Assembly (NCBI GenBank): GCA_910577225.1
Contig: CAJTMV010000053.1
Coordinates: 1-20,364, forward strand
Origin: an uncultured Eubacterium sp.
Lineage (GTDB): Bacteria; Bacillota; Clostridia; Lachnospirales; Lachnospiraceae
Length of the DNA stretch: 20,364 bases
Direction: 5' to 3'
Positions 13,127-20,364 of this stretch are shown in pieces; the first letter of the stretch is position 1, and each line of letters opens with the position of its first letter. A model generated the notes under the pieces. It searched no databases. It was not told the origin of the DNA and saw only the letters and a program-made list of their open reading frames with translations. The position numbers and the translations under genes are program-made.

Positions 13127-14038
13127 ATGGAGGATAGCATAAAAAAAGAGATTGAACAATTAAAGCGGGAGAAAGATGTTGTGATATTAGCTCACTATTA
13201 TGTAGATGGTGAAGTGCAGGCACTGGCTGATTTTGTGGGAGATTCCTATTTTTTGGCAAAAAAAGCAACAGAGATAACAGAGAAAAATATTTTATTTTGT
13301 GGTGTATCTTTTATGGGGGAGAGTGCGAAAATCCTTAATCCGGACAAGCATGTGGTCATGGCAGATGATACTGCTGACTGTCCGATGGCACATATGTTAG
13401 ATATTGACCGGATTGCAGAGGTTCGCCAGGAATATACGGATGTAGCAGTTGTCTGTTATGTCAATTCCACGGCAGAGATTAAGGCACATTCGGATGTCTG
13501 TGTGACTAGCTCTAATGCATTGCGGGTGGTTCAGGCATTGCCGAACAGGGACATTTTCTTTGTACCGGATGAAAATCTTGGGCGTTATATTGCCAGTCAG
13601 ATTCCAGAGAAGAATTTTATTTTAAATGATGGGTTTTGCCATGTGCATACAAGCATTTATAAAAAAGAATTGCTGCATGCGAAAGAGCTTCATCCAGATG
13701 CACTGATGTTGTCGCATCCAGAGTGCAGGGAGGATGTACTGGAAATCTCGGATTTTATTGGAAGCACTTCTGAAATATTAAGTTTTGCAGAACTATCAGA
13801 GGCAAAAGAATTCATTATATGTACAGAGATGGGGGTTTTTTATGAACTGGAATTGGAGAATCCTAACAAGAAGTTTTATTCTGTAGGACATCGGCAGTTT
13901 TGCCCGAATATGAAAAAAATATCATTGGAAAAAGTATTACATGCCTTGGAGACATTAGAACCGAAGGTGGAAATAGATGAGCAGCTGCGTATAAAAGCAG
14001 CCAAACCGCTTAGCAGAATGTTGGAATTGGCGCAATAA
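13127..14038 (+). CDS. nadA: Quinolinate synthase NadA
   Basis: A 303-residue [4Fe-4S] enzyme that condenses iminoaspartate with dihydroxyacetone phosphate to quinolinate in de novo NAD synthesis. It shows VILAHYY near the N-terminus, the DSYFLAKKA helix, VCYVNSTAEIKA, and three cluster cysteines: Cys85 (ADCPMAHM), Cys171 (GFCHVH) and Cys259 (QFCPNMKK). Length matches the short form of NadA. GAGGAGATAAG precedes the ATG. Neither nadB nor nadC is in the window, although these usually accompany nadA. Its presence among Fe-S genes fits the need of its oxygen-sensitive cluster for a NifS-type desulfurase; nifS-nad clusters are known in Bacillus. Confidence 0.95.
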   Translation: MEDSIKKEIEQLKREKDVVILAHYYVDGEVQALADFVGDSYFLAKKATEITEKNILFCGVSFMGESAKILNPDKHVVMADDTADCPMAHMLDIDRIAEVRQEYTDVAVVCYVNSTAEIKAHSDVCVTSSNALRVVQALPNRDIFFVPDENLGRYIASQIPEKNFILNDGFCHVHTSIYKKELLHAKELHPDALMLSHPECREDVLEISDFIGSTSEILSFAELSEAKEFIICTEMGVFYELELENPNKKFYSVGHRQFCPNMKKISLEKVLHALETLEPKVEIDEQLRIKAAKPLSRMLELAQ

Positions 14039-14118
14039 AAGGCATGGAGTTGTTTCGTGGATTTTTGTTGCAATTCATTGGTAAAGTGAGATGCTGCAGA
14101 TAGATAAGAGGTAGAGGA

Positions 14119-15198
14119 ATGAGTGAGCAGAAGACCGTGGTTGTGGGTATGTCCGGTGGAGTAGATTCATCGGTGGCGGCTTATTTATTAAAGGAGCAGG
14201 GATATCATGTAATCGGTGTAACAATGCAGATCTGGCAGGATGAAGAGCAGCAAAAACAGGAATCAGAAGTTGGATGCTGTGGACTTAGCGCCGTGGAAGA
14301 TGCCAGAAGAGTGGCGCAGGTATTGGATATTCCCTATTATGTCATGAATTTTAAACATGACTTCAAAATACATGTTATTGACTATTTTATAAAAGAATAT
14401 CAGGCAGGGCGTACTCCTAATCCTTGTATTGCCTGCAACCGTTATGTTAAATGGGAATCATTATTAAAGCGCAGCATGGCGATCGGGGCGGATTACATTG
14501 CAACAGGTCATTATGCAAGGATACGTCATATGGACAACGGACGCTATGCTATCGAAAAGTCTGTAACAGCCGGGAAAGATCAGAGCTATGCCATATACAA
14601 TCTGACACAGGAACAACTGGCGAGAACTTTAATGCCAATAGGAGAATATGGAAAGGACAGAGTGAGGGAGATTGCAGATGAGGCAGGGCTGCCGGTGGCA
14701 CATAAACCGGATAGTATGGAGATTTGTTTTGTGCCGGATGGTGATTATGCATCTTATATAGAAGAGGCTAAGGGAGTGAAATCCGAGCCGGGTAATTTTG
14801 TGGATATGCAGGGGCATGTGCTTGGCAGACACCGGGGGATAATTCATTATACGGTAGGACAACGTAAAGGATTAAATTTGGCTTTAGGGTATCTGGCATT
14901 TGTGGTTAGAATTAAACCAGAGACGAATGAAATTGTAATCGGACGATTGGAAGATAATCTGTCTGAAAAAGTGTATATATCTCATGTAAACCATATGTCA
15001 AAACAAAATTTCTCGGAATATAAGACGTATCTTGGCAAGATACGTTATAATCACGGAGGTTCTCCCTGTACTGTGCGACGGTTGGAAGATGATTTGTATG
15101 AGTGCGTCTTTAAAGAGCCACAGAGGGCGGTAACACCGGGACAGGCACTGGTATTATATGATGGCAGTCTGGTAGCAGGAGGAGGGACGATACTATGA
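14119..15198 (+). CDS. mnmA: tRNA-specific 2-thiouridylase MnmA
   Basis: A 359-residue ATP-dependent enzyme that adds sulfur to U34 of tRNAs for Lys, Glu and Gln, using persulfide sulfur from a cysteine desulfurase. It has the PP-loop SGGVDSS (12-18), the ATGHYAR segment, and the paired catalytic cysteines Cys103 (TPNPCIACN) and Cys203 (SMEICFVPDGDY), plus a C-terminal beta-barrel region. AGAGGTAGAGGA precedes the ATG. Its TGA overlaps the hydE ATG in an ATGA, so the two are translationally coupled. The nearby nifS is its likely sulfur source, as in the Bacillus cymR-yrvO-mnmA arrangement. Confidence 0.96.
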   Translation: MSEQKTVVVGMSGGVDSSVAAYLLKEQGYHVIGVTMQIWQDEEQQKQESEVGCCGLSAVEDARRVAQVLDIPYYVMNFKHDFKIHVIDYFIKEYQAGRTPNPCIACNRYVKWESLLKRSMAIGADYIATGHYARIRHMDNGRYAIEKSVTAGKDQSYAIYNLTQEQLARTLMPIGEYGKDRVREIADEAGLPVAHKPDSMEICFVPDGDYASYIEEAKGVKSEPGNFVDMQGHVLGRHRGIIHYTVGQRKGLNLALGYLAFVVRIKPETNEIVIGRLEDNLSEKVYISHVNHMSKQNFSEYKTYLGKIRYNHGGSPCTVRRLEDDLYECVFKEPQRAVTPGQALVLYDGSLVAGGGTIL

Positions 15199-16322
15199 AA
15201 GCAGATGCCGATTCCATGATATGGAGGACAGGAGACAATATCGGTGTTTCAGAATATACCTTATTGACAGTAGAAGAAGGAAAATGGCTTATTGATCGTC
15301 TGGAACAGGAACATGAATTGTCAAAGGCAGAGATGGCAGGGTTGATTGATTCTAATTGTCCGGAGTTGCGTGATTATGCAAAAGTAAAGGCAAGAGCCAT
15401 TGGAGACAGGAAATATGGTAAGAATATTTATATCCGTGGGCTGATTGAGTTTACTAATTATTGTAAAAATGATTGTTATTATTGTGGAATTCGTTGCAGC
15501 AATGCTAAAGCAGAAAGATATCGTCTAAGCAGGGAGGATATTATGGCGTGCTGCAGGGAAGGGAAAAAACTGGGATTTCGGACATTTGTGTTACAGGGAG
15601 GCGAAGATCCGTATTATACCGATGACCATATTGTAGATTTGATACGGCAGATTCGGACAGACTATCCAGATTGTGCCATTACATTATCTATTGGTGAACG
15701 TGAACGAGAAAGCTATGAACGTTTTCGGAAAGCAGGGGCAGAACGTTATTTATTGCGTCATGAGACGGCGGCAGAGTCCCATTATCAAAAACTGCATCCA
15801 CATAACTTATCACTGAACCATCGCAAGCAGTGTCTGCGGGATCTTAAAGAGCTTGGTTATCAGACCGGATGTGGGTTTATGGTAGGAAGTCCGGGACAGA
15901 CGGCTGAACATTTGGCGGAGGATTTTCAATTTATCAGAGAACTGCAGCCAGAGATGGTAGGAATAGGACCTTTTATCCCACACAGTGACACACCATTTGC
16001 GAAAGAAGCACAGGGAAGTATGGAGCTGACACTATACCTTTTAAGTTTACTGCGTATCCAGCAGCCTGATGTATTGTTACCGGCGACTACAGCCTTAGCG
16101 ACAGTTCATCCCAGAGGGCGTGAACTTGGGATAGAGGCAGGAGCCAATGTGGTAATGCCGAATCTGTCTCCGGTGGGGGTTCGGGATAAATATGCATTAT
16201 ATGATGGAAAAGTCTGTACGGGAGATGAAGCAGCAGAGTGTAGGAATTGTCTGGAGAAACGGATAGAAAGCGTGGGCTATCGCATAGTAATCAGCAGGGG
16301 AGATCACTGTGATGTGAAGTGA
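15195..16322 (+). CDS. hydE: Radical SAM [FeFe]-hydrogenase maturase HydE-like
   Basis: A 375-residue radical SAM enzyme of the HydE/PylB/BioB group. IRGLIEFTNYCKNDCYYCGI carries the cluster motif Cys90-x3-Cys94-x2-Cys97. LQGGEDPYYTDDHI, LSIGER, RYLLRHETA, GFMVGSPGQT, MVGIGPFIPH and VVMPNLSP all match HydE closely. A second Cys-x7-Cys-x2-Cys near the C-terminus (CTGDEAAECRNC) matches the auxiliary cluster site of the Thermotoga enzyme. HydE acts in building the dithiolate-bridged H-cluster. AGGAGGAGGG precedes the ATG, which overlaps the mnmA stop. HydF, HydG and hydrogenase genes are not in the window, so it is either an orphan maturase acting on a hydrogenase elsewhere or a paralogue with another substrate. 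Confidence 0.88.
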   Translation: MKADADSMIWRTGDNIGVSEYTLLTVEEGKWLIDRLEQEHELSKAEMAGLIDSNCPELRDYAKVKARAIGDRKYGKNIYIRGLIEFTNYCKNDCYYCGIRCSNAKAERYRLSREDIMACCREGKKLGFRTFVLQGGEDPYYTDDHIVDLIRQIRTDYPDCAITLSIGERERESYERFRKAGAERYLLRHETAAESHYQKLHPHNLSLNHRKQCLRDLKELGYQTGCGFMVGSPGQTAEHLAEDFQFIRELQPEMVGIGPFIPHSDTPFAKEAQGSMELTLYLLSLLRIQQPDVLLPATTALATVHPRGRELGIEAGANVVMPNLSPVGVRDKYALYDGKVCTGDEAAECRNCLEKRIESVGYRIVISRGDHCDVK

Positions 16323-16379
16323 ATCAAATAGGAGAAAACTATATATAAATAATAGGTTTATTTGTTTTTGGAGAGAAAT

Positions 16380-16433
16380 ATGAACATAGTATTGAATAAA
16401 GAAACAATTAAGAAAGAAGGCGTATCTTTATGA
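16380..16433 (+). CDS. 17-codon small ORF coupled to nifS
   Basis: Lies in the 107-nt gap between hydE and nifS. ATG 16380 has GGAGAG 5 nt upstream, encodes MNIVLNKETIKKEGVSL, and its TGA overlaps the nifS ATG as ATGA. It contains no Cys and no obvious attenuator run. The site, overlap and ribosome binding site suggest a translated leader that couples ribosomes into nifS. A chance ORF cannot be excluded. Confidence 0.4.
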   Translation: MNIVLNKETIKKEGVSL

Positions 16434-17611
16434 AGAAACTGATTTATCTAGATAATGCTGCGACAACGCGGGTAAGTGAAGAAGTGTTAAATGAAATGCT
16501 TCCTTTTTTCAGGCAGACATACAGTAACCCATCTGCGGTATATAGCTTTGCAGGAGAGGGTAAGAAAGCAGTTGACCGTGCAAGAAAGCAGGCGGCTGAG
16601 TTAATTGGTGCAAATGTTGAAGAAATATATTTTACAGGCGGAGGAAGCGAGTCTGATAATTGGGCATTAAAGGCAGCAGCGGAGACTTATTGCTCAAAGG
16701 GAAAACATATTATAACCAGTAAAATAGAGCATCATGCCATACTGCAGACTTGTGAATATCTGGAGAAGCAGGGATATGAGATAACTTATCTTGATGTAGA
16801 TGAGGAAGGGAAAATATCTCTTGTAGAACTTAGAACTGCTATTCGTCCGGATACCATTTTGATATCGGTCATGGCGGCAAATAACGAGATTGGAACAATA
16901 GAACCGATTGCGGAAATAGGAAAGATTGCACATGAGAACGGCGTGTTGTTCCATACAGATGCAGTACAGGCATACGGACATATTCCGATAAATGTTGATG
17001 ATATGGAAATAGACATGCTCTCTGCAAGCGGGCATAAATTTAACGGTCCAAAAGGAGTTGGGATTTTGTATATCCGTAAAGGTGTAAAAATCCGTTCCTT
17101 TATACATGGTGGTGCACAGGAAAGGAACAGAAGGGCAGGAACATCCAATGTACCGGGAATTGTTGGATTTGGAAAGGCAGCAGAGATTGCCGGGGAAACG
17201 ATGGAATTAAGAACCAGGAAGGAGATAGTATTGCGGGATCATTTGATAGAAAAAGTTTTATCAGAGATTCCCTATGTCAGGCTGAATGGGCATAAAACCG
17301 ACAGACTTCCGAATAATGTGAACTTCTGTTTTCGGTTTATTGAGGGGGAATCATTGCTGATTTTATTAGATCAGCTGGGAGTATGTGCTTCCAGCGGTTC
17401 GGCATGTACATCCGGCTCATTAGATCCTTCCCATGTACTTCTTGCAATCGGGCTTCCGCATGAGATTGCACATGGTTCATTGAGGATCACTCTGTCAGAG
17501 GAAATTGCTTTGGAAGATATTGATTTTGTGTCAGACGAGCTTAAAAGGATTGTGGAGAGGCTGCGAGGCATGTCCCCGCTATATGAGGATTTTGTAAAAA
17601 GCAGGCAGTAG
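16430..17611 (+). CDS. nifS: Cysteine desulfurase (NifS/IscS type)
   Basis: A 393-residue PLP enzyme that converts cysteine to alanine and passes the sulfur on as a persulfide. It has LDNAATTRV at the N-terminus, HH at 101-102, TDAVQAYGH, the PLP lysine Lys203 (SASGHKFNGPKG) and the catalytic Cys326 in SSGSACTSGS. That loop marks the class I (NifS/IscS) type with a mobile cysteine. It lies 48 nt before the nifU start and is the evident sulfur source for the scaffold, MnmA, NadA/HydE clusters and perhaps the rhodanese-E1 protein. AGAAGG lies 9 nt before the ATG, and the start overlaps the small ORF. Confidence 0.95.
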   Translation: MKKLIYLDNAATTRVSEEVLNEMLPFFRQTYSNPSAVYSFAGEGKKAVDRARKQAAELIGANVEEIYFTGGGSESDNWALKAAAETYCSKGKHIITSKIEHHAILQTCEYLEKQGYEITYLDVDEEGKISLVELRTAIRPDTILISVMAANNEIGTIEPIAEIGKIAHENGVLFHTDAVQAYGHIPINVDDMEIDMLSASGHKFNGPKGVGILYIRKGVKIRSFIHGGAQERNRRAGTSNVPGIVGFGKAAEIAGETMELRTRKEIVLRDHLIEKVLSEIPYVRLNGHKTDRLPNNVNFCFRFIEGESLLILLDQLGVCASSGSACTSGSLDPSHVLLAIGLPHEIAHGSLRITLSEEIALEDIDFVSDELKRIVERLRGMSPLYEDFVKSRQ

Positions 17612-17659
17612 TATATTTATTAGCAGATAACCTTGAATGGCGGAATGGAGAGAAAGAAG

Positions 17660-18025
17660 ATGTATAGTGAAAAAGTAATGGATCATTTTAATCATCCGAG
17701 AAATGTTGGTGAAATTGAGAACTCCAGTGGAGTGGGGACAGTTGGAAATGCGAAATGTGGCGATATTATGCGGATGTATTTGGATATAGATGAACAGGGA
17801 ATTATCAAGGATGTCAAATTTAAGACATTTGGATGCGGTGCAGCAGTGGCAGCAAGCAGTATGACTACAGAACTGATGCCTGTAAAGGTACATTGTTTGC
17901 TGTTGACGGAAGAGGCTATCCATACGGCCCTGTGGGATTATGCACAGAAAAACTATATTGTGATTGAAGATTTAGAAGAGCCTGTAAATGATATTGCAGA
18001 AAAAGCGGAAGATGAGGAATACTGA
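17660..18025 (+). CDS. nifU: NifU/IscU-type Fe-S scaffold with an internal deletion
   Basis: A 121-residue scaffold-like protein. MYSEKVMDHFNHPRNVGEIE and VGTVGNAKCGDIMRMYLDID are near-perfect NifU/IscU sequence, and the three ligand cysteines persist: Cys33 (with Asp35), Cys59 (TFGCG) and Cys79 (VKVHC). The last two are 20 residues apart instead of the 43 of E. coli IscU. About 23 residues that normally form the intervening helices (the EAL..TN..V..AL.GLP region) are gone, in frame, between TTE and LMPVKVHC. The rest, including the AIHTALWDYAQKN tail, is intact. The start at 17660 is preferred (GGAGAG 7 nt upstream) over the in-frame ATGs at 17633 and 17645. It may be a remodelled or a failing scaffold. 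It ends 1 nt before the next gene. Confidence 0.88.
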   Translation: MYSEKVMDHFNHPRNVGEIENSSGVGTVGNAKCGDIMRMYLDIDEQGIIKDVKFKTFGCGAAVAASSMTTELMPVKVHCLLLTEEAIHTALWDYAQKNYIVIEDLEEPVNDIAEKAEDEEY

Positions 18026-18026
18026 T

Positions 18027-18923
18027 ATGGGCAGGCCGAATGAGGGCAGGGTGGAAAGTATTGTCCAGCTGATACTTGATGATTATACTGATGAAAGAGC
18101 CATCAATAAGACAGATTTATACAACCAGCCTGATAAAAAGGCTGTTATTGATATTGTTGGAAAATTGCTGAAGATACTCTATCCGGGATATTACAGTGAT
18201 AAAGTTTATAATATTTACAGTCTGAAAAATAATATGTCAGCTGCTATTGAAAATGTTATATTTCATTTGAATAAGCAGATTATGACCGTACTGAAATATT
18301 GCAGTACATATCCGGCATATACAGATTGTGAATTAGATGAAAAAGCTAAAAATATTACATTAGATTTTATGGAAAAAATACCGCAGATAAGAGTATATCT
18401 GGATACAGATATTCAGGCGGCATATGAGGGTGATCCGGCGGCAGGAAGTAAGGATGAGGTCATTCTGTCATATCCAGGGCTGTATGCCATTTCCGTTTAC
18501 AGGGTTGCTCATGAACTGGTTTTGCTTGGTGTGCCCATGATCCCAAGGATCATGGCAGAACATGCACATAGTGTTACCGGAATTGACATTCATCCCGGTG
18601 CCACGATAGGAAAGTATTTTTTTATGGATCATGGTACAGGTATCGTCATTGGTGAAACCGCTGTTATTGGAGAACATGTCAAAGTGTATCAGGGAGTTAC
18701 ATTAGGTGGGTTATCAACAAAAGGCGGGCAGAAACTAAAAGGAGTAAAGAGACATCCGACGATAGGGGATTACGTTACGATCTACTCCGGTTCTTCTATT
18801 CTGGGCGGTGACACGGTGATTGAAGAAAATGTTGTAATAGGAGGCAATACATTTATCACGAAATCCATAGGCAAAGATACGAGGGTAAGCGTAAAAGAGC
18901 AGGAACTGCAGTTTAAAAACTAA
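18027..18923 (+). CDS. epsC: Serine O-acetyltransferase (EpsC/SerO type)
   Basis: A 298-residue cytoplasmic enzyme that makes O-acetylserine from serine and acetyl-CoA, the entry to cysteine synthesis. A helical N-terminal half is followed by YPGLYAISVYRVAHEL and a left-handed beta-helix of hexapeptide repeats (DIHPGATIGKYFFMDHGTGI, VIGETAVIGEHVKVYQGVTL). The catalytic histidines are His189 (HPGA) and His202 (DHGTG). The long N-terminal part and lack of the short CysE tail fit the EpsC branch. The start at 18027 is chosen because GAGGAA lies 7 nt upstream, 1 nt after the nifU stop; earlier in-frame ATGs lie within nifU. No cysteine synthase gene is in the window. Confidence 0.93.
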   Translation: MGRPNEGRVESIVQLILDDYTDERAINKTDLYNQPDKKAVIDIVGKLLKILYPGYYSDKVYNIYSLKNNMSAAIENVIFHLNKQIMTVLKYCSTYPAYTDCELDEKAKNITLDFMEKIPQIRVYLDTDIQAAYEGDPAAGSKDEVILSYPGLYAISVYRVAHELVLLGVPMIPRIMAEHAHSVTGIDIHPGATIGKYFFMDHGTGIVIGETAVIGEHVKVYQGVTLGGLSTKGGQKLKGVKRHPTIGDYVTIYSGSSILGGDTVIEENVVIGGNTFITKSIGKDTRVSVKEQELQFKN

Positions 18924-18929
18924 GAGGGA

Positions 18930-20276
18930 TTGACAGAAAAAGGGATAAAAATTGCAGGCCGGATTTGCACCTATGCAGGAGAAAGTAAGGTGTTGCTGAT
19001 ATTACTAATACACCTGGTCGTGGATGCATGGAAAAATGGCTATAATTTGGAATTTTCTGTGGTAACTGTATCAGAGCATTTGGATGAGGAAGGACACTGC
19101 TTGCTGGCAGAATCCATATTGAAAAAGATAAGTGTGATAGAAAAGATGCAAGAGAATAATGAGACAGGAGGCAGGAGTTTGAATATTTCCGTACAACAGA
19201 TGAGTGCAATGCCAGCAGATGATTATCTATGCATTGACATACGAGGTGAAATTGCGTATCAGCATGGACACATACCAGGGGCAGTTTATTGGAACGGCAG
19301 TGATGAAGGCCTTGAGGAACTGCCAAAAACCAAAAAACTGGTTGTGTATTGCACTTATGGAGAAAAGAGTATTACAGCCGTTAAAAAGTTAGAACAGCGA
19401 GGTTTTGAAACTTACAATCTGTCGGGAGGGTATCGGGAGTGGCTTTTATGCAGCTTTGGAGAATTAAGTGCTGAGGAAGTAAGGAGATATGACAGGCAGA
19501 TCATTCTTCCACAGGTAGGGAGCAGGGGGCAGGAAAAACTGAAAAAATCAAAAGTATTGGTTATAGGAGCCGGTGGGCTTGGCTCACCGGCAATATTATA
19601 TCTTGCTGGTGCCGGAGTGGGAAAAATTGGAATTATGGATGCTGATACAGTAAGCATTTCTAATCTGCAAAGGCAGATTATACATAATATGGAAACAGAA
19701 AATATGAATAAGGCAGAATCTGCCAGATTTTCTTTGGAGAAATTGAACGATCGAATTGAGGTAAAGACATACCCATATGCATTAACAACAGATAATGCAG
19801 AGAAAATTATCAGTAAATACGATTTTATTATTGACGCTGTTGATAATTTTGCAGCTAAATTTCTGATTAATGATGCTTGTGTTTTGTTGGAAAAACCATT
19901 TTGCCATGCAGGAATTTTACAGTTTGCTGGGCAGGTAATGACTTATGTGCCGGGGAACTATCCGTGCTGCCGGTGTGTTTTTGAAGAAATACCCAAAAGC
20001 AGGCTGATTCCTAATTGCAGCCAGGCAGGAATTATTGGTGCTGTTGCTGGTATTATTGGGAGCATTCAGGCTTTGGAAGCGATAAAATATTTATTGAGTG
20101 CTGGAGATCTGCTGACTGGAAAGATGTTCATATTGGACGGGTTATCTATGAGGACACGGATTGTACGTTTTAATAGTAAAAATAAAGACTGCAGGGTCTG
20201 TGGCAGCCATAGGACAATTGTAAATATCAGGGAAAATGCAGAGGAATATATAAGTGAAATATGCAAATTAAGTTAA
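18930..20276 (+). CDS. Rhodanese-E1 (ThiF/MoeB/HesA) fusion with N-terminal extension
   Basis: The open frame gives 448 residues from a TTG at 18930. Residues 1-83 are an unrecognised mostly helical region. Residues 84-172 are a rhodanese domain (DIRGEIAYQHGHIPGAV, active-site loop C141TYGEKS). Residues 180-430 are an E1-like adenylating domain with RRYDRQIILPQVG, nucleotide loop GAGGLG (213-218), NLQRQ with Arg248, DAVDNF with Asp305, and zinc cysteines C346-C349 and C421-C424. Such enzymes adenylate the C-terminus of ThiS/MoaD-like carriers and load sulfur on them; here the rhodanese is N-terminal, unlike MoeZ. A much better start, TTG 19179 with AGGAGG 7 nt upstream, would give 365 residues. 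The true start is therefore uncertain. It follows epsC by 6 nt. No carrier gene is seen. Confidence 0.88.
   Translation: MTEKGIKIAGRICTYAGESKVLLILLIHLVVDAWKNGYNLEFSVVTVSEHLDEEGHCLLAESILKKISVIEKMQENNETGGRSLNISVQQMSAMPADDYLCIDIRGEIAYQHGHIPGAVYWNGSDEGLEELPKTKKLVVYCTYGEKSITAVKKLEQRGFETYNLSGGYREWLLCSFGELSAEEVRRYDRQIILPQVGSRGQEKLKKSKVLVIGAGGLGSPAILYLAGAGVGKIGIMDADTVSISNLQRQIIHNMETENMNKAESARFSLEKLNDRIEVKTYPYALTTDNAEKIISKYDFIIDAVDNFAAKFLINDACVLLEKPFCHAGILQFAGQVMTYVPGNYPCCRCVFEEIPKSRLIPNCSQAGIIGAVAGIIGSIQALEAIKYLLSAGDLLTGKMFILDGLSMRTRIVRFNSKNKDCRVCGSHRTIVNIRENAEEYISEICKLS
19166..19181 (+). promoter_or_regulatory. Internal Shine-Dalgarno and TTG start in the rhodanese-E1 gene
   Basis: AGGAGG (19166-19171) is followed after 7 nt by TTG (19179-19181), in frame with the downstream rhodanese domain, giving LNISVQQM read as MNISVQQM. 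The spacing is ideal, whereas the TTG at 18930 has only GAGGGA directly before it. Either this is the true start or the gene makes two products. Confidence 0.55.
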
Positions 20277-20364
20277 CATATGGAAAGGAATAGTATTCCA
20301 GAATATTTAACCTGAATTATTCACGGCAGTATAAACTCACATAAAATCCGCCGTAGTTACCATT
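20277..20364. other. Gene-free tail with a short palindrome
   Basis: Downstream of the cluster is a perfect 13-nt palindrome, GGAATAGTATTCC (20287-20299). A loose ACGGC/GCCGT pair occurs further on. No terminator with a T-run is visible before the window ends, so the transcript may continue. Confidence 0.4.

Noticed and set aside
19163..19181. Gly-Gly (ETGG) at the end of the N-terminal extension of the rhodanese-E1 protein, suggesting a fused ThiS/MoaD-like sulfur carrier
   Set aside because: The Gly codons are simply the in-frame reading of the AGGAGG Shine-Dalgarno, and the preceding 80 residues look helical rather than beta-grasp.

Overview
The window looks like chromosomal DNA of an anaerobic, low-to-moderate GC Firmicute, most likely a gut Clostridia/Lachnospiraceae-type organism. 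The support is strong AGGAGG ribosome binding sites, a superoxide reductase of anaerobes, a HydE-type hydrogenase maturase, an EpsC-type serine acetyltransferase, CmpB-type and VanZ membrane proteins, and an SdpR/SdpI-like pair. By eye the base composition is mosaic: 200-8000 is moderate, 10806-12145 is clearly GC-rich, and 12240-20300 is AT-rich.

Layout. Positions 1-170 hold a C-rich edge with no confident gene. 236-2281 is a dCache chemoreceptor that converges, across a bidirectional terminator, on a minus-strand superoxide reductase (2350-2724). Next on the minus strand are a two-gene unit (a second chemoreceptor at 4204-6075 plus a duplicated CmpB-like membrane protein at 2893-4179) and a VanZ-acyltransferase pair (6273-7902) with a long hairpin in its leader. 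7987-8306 holds a MITE-like palindromic repeat and the promoter/operator of an ArsR-family sdpR-like repressor (8307-8588), which overlaps a short SdpI-like gene (8575-8901).

8979-10793 is an IS110-family element. Its ends can be deduced from the sequence, and its upstream non-coding end reads as a bridge RNA whose two target guides match the sequence into which the element is inserted. It sits at the Shine-Dalgarno of a GC-rich two-gene cassette (SDR oxidoreductase plus ATC-hydrolase-like protein, 10806-12145). That cassette is bounded by a 13-bp direct repeat and followed by an orphan gene fragment.

12662-20276 is one long same-strand cluster for sulfur and Fe-S handling: an Rrf2 regulator with three cysteines, NadA, MnmA, HydE, a 17-codon ORF, a NifS-type cysteine desulfurase, a NifU/IscU scaffold with an internal deletion of about 23 residues, serine O-acetyltransferase, and a rhodanese-E1 (ThiF/MoeB) fusion. 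Together these would make the cysteine precursor, strip sulfur from cysteine, and deliver it to Fe-S clusters, tRNA thiolation and probably a sulfur carrier. Rrf2 is the likely regulator. The strongest unusual signals are the IS110 bridge RNA with readable guides, the shortened NifU, and the composition of the sulfur cluster.
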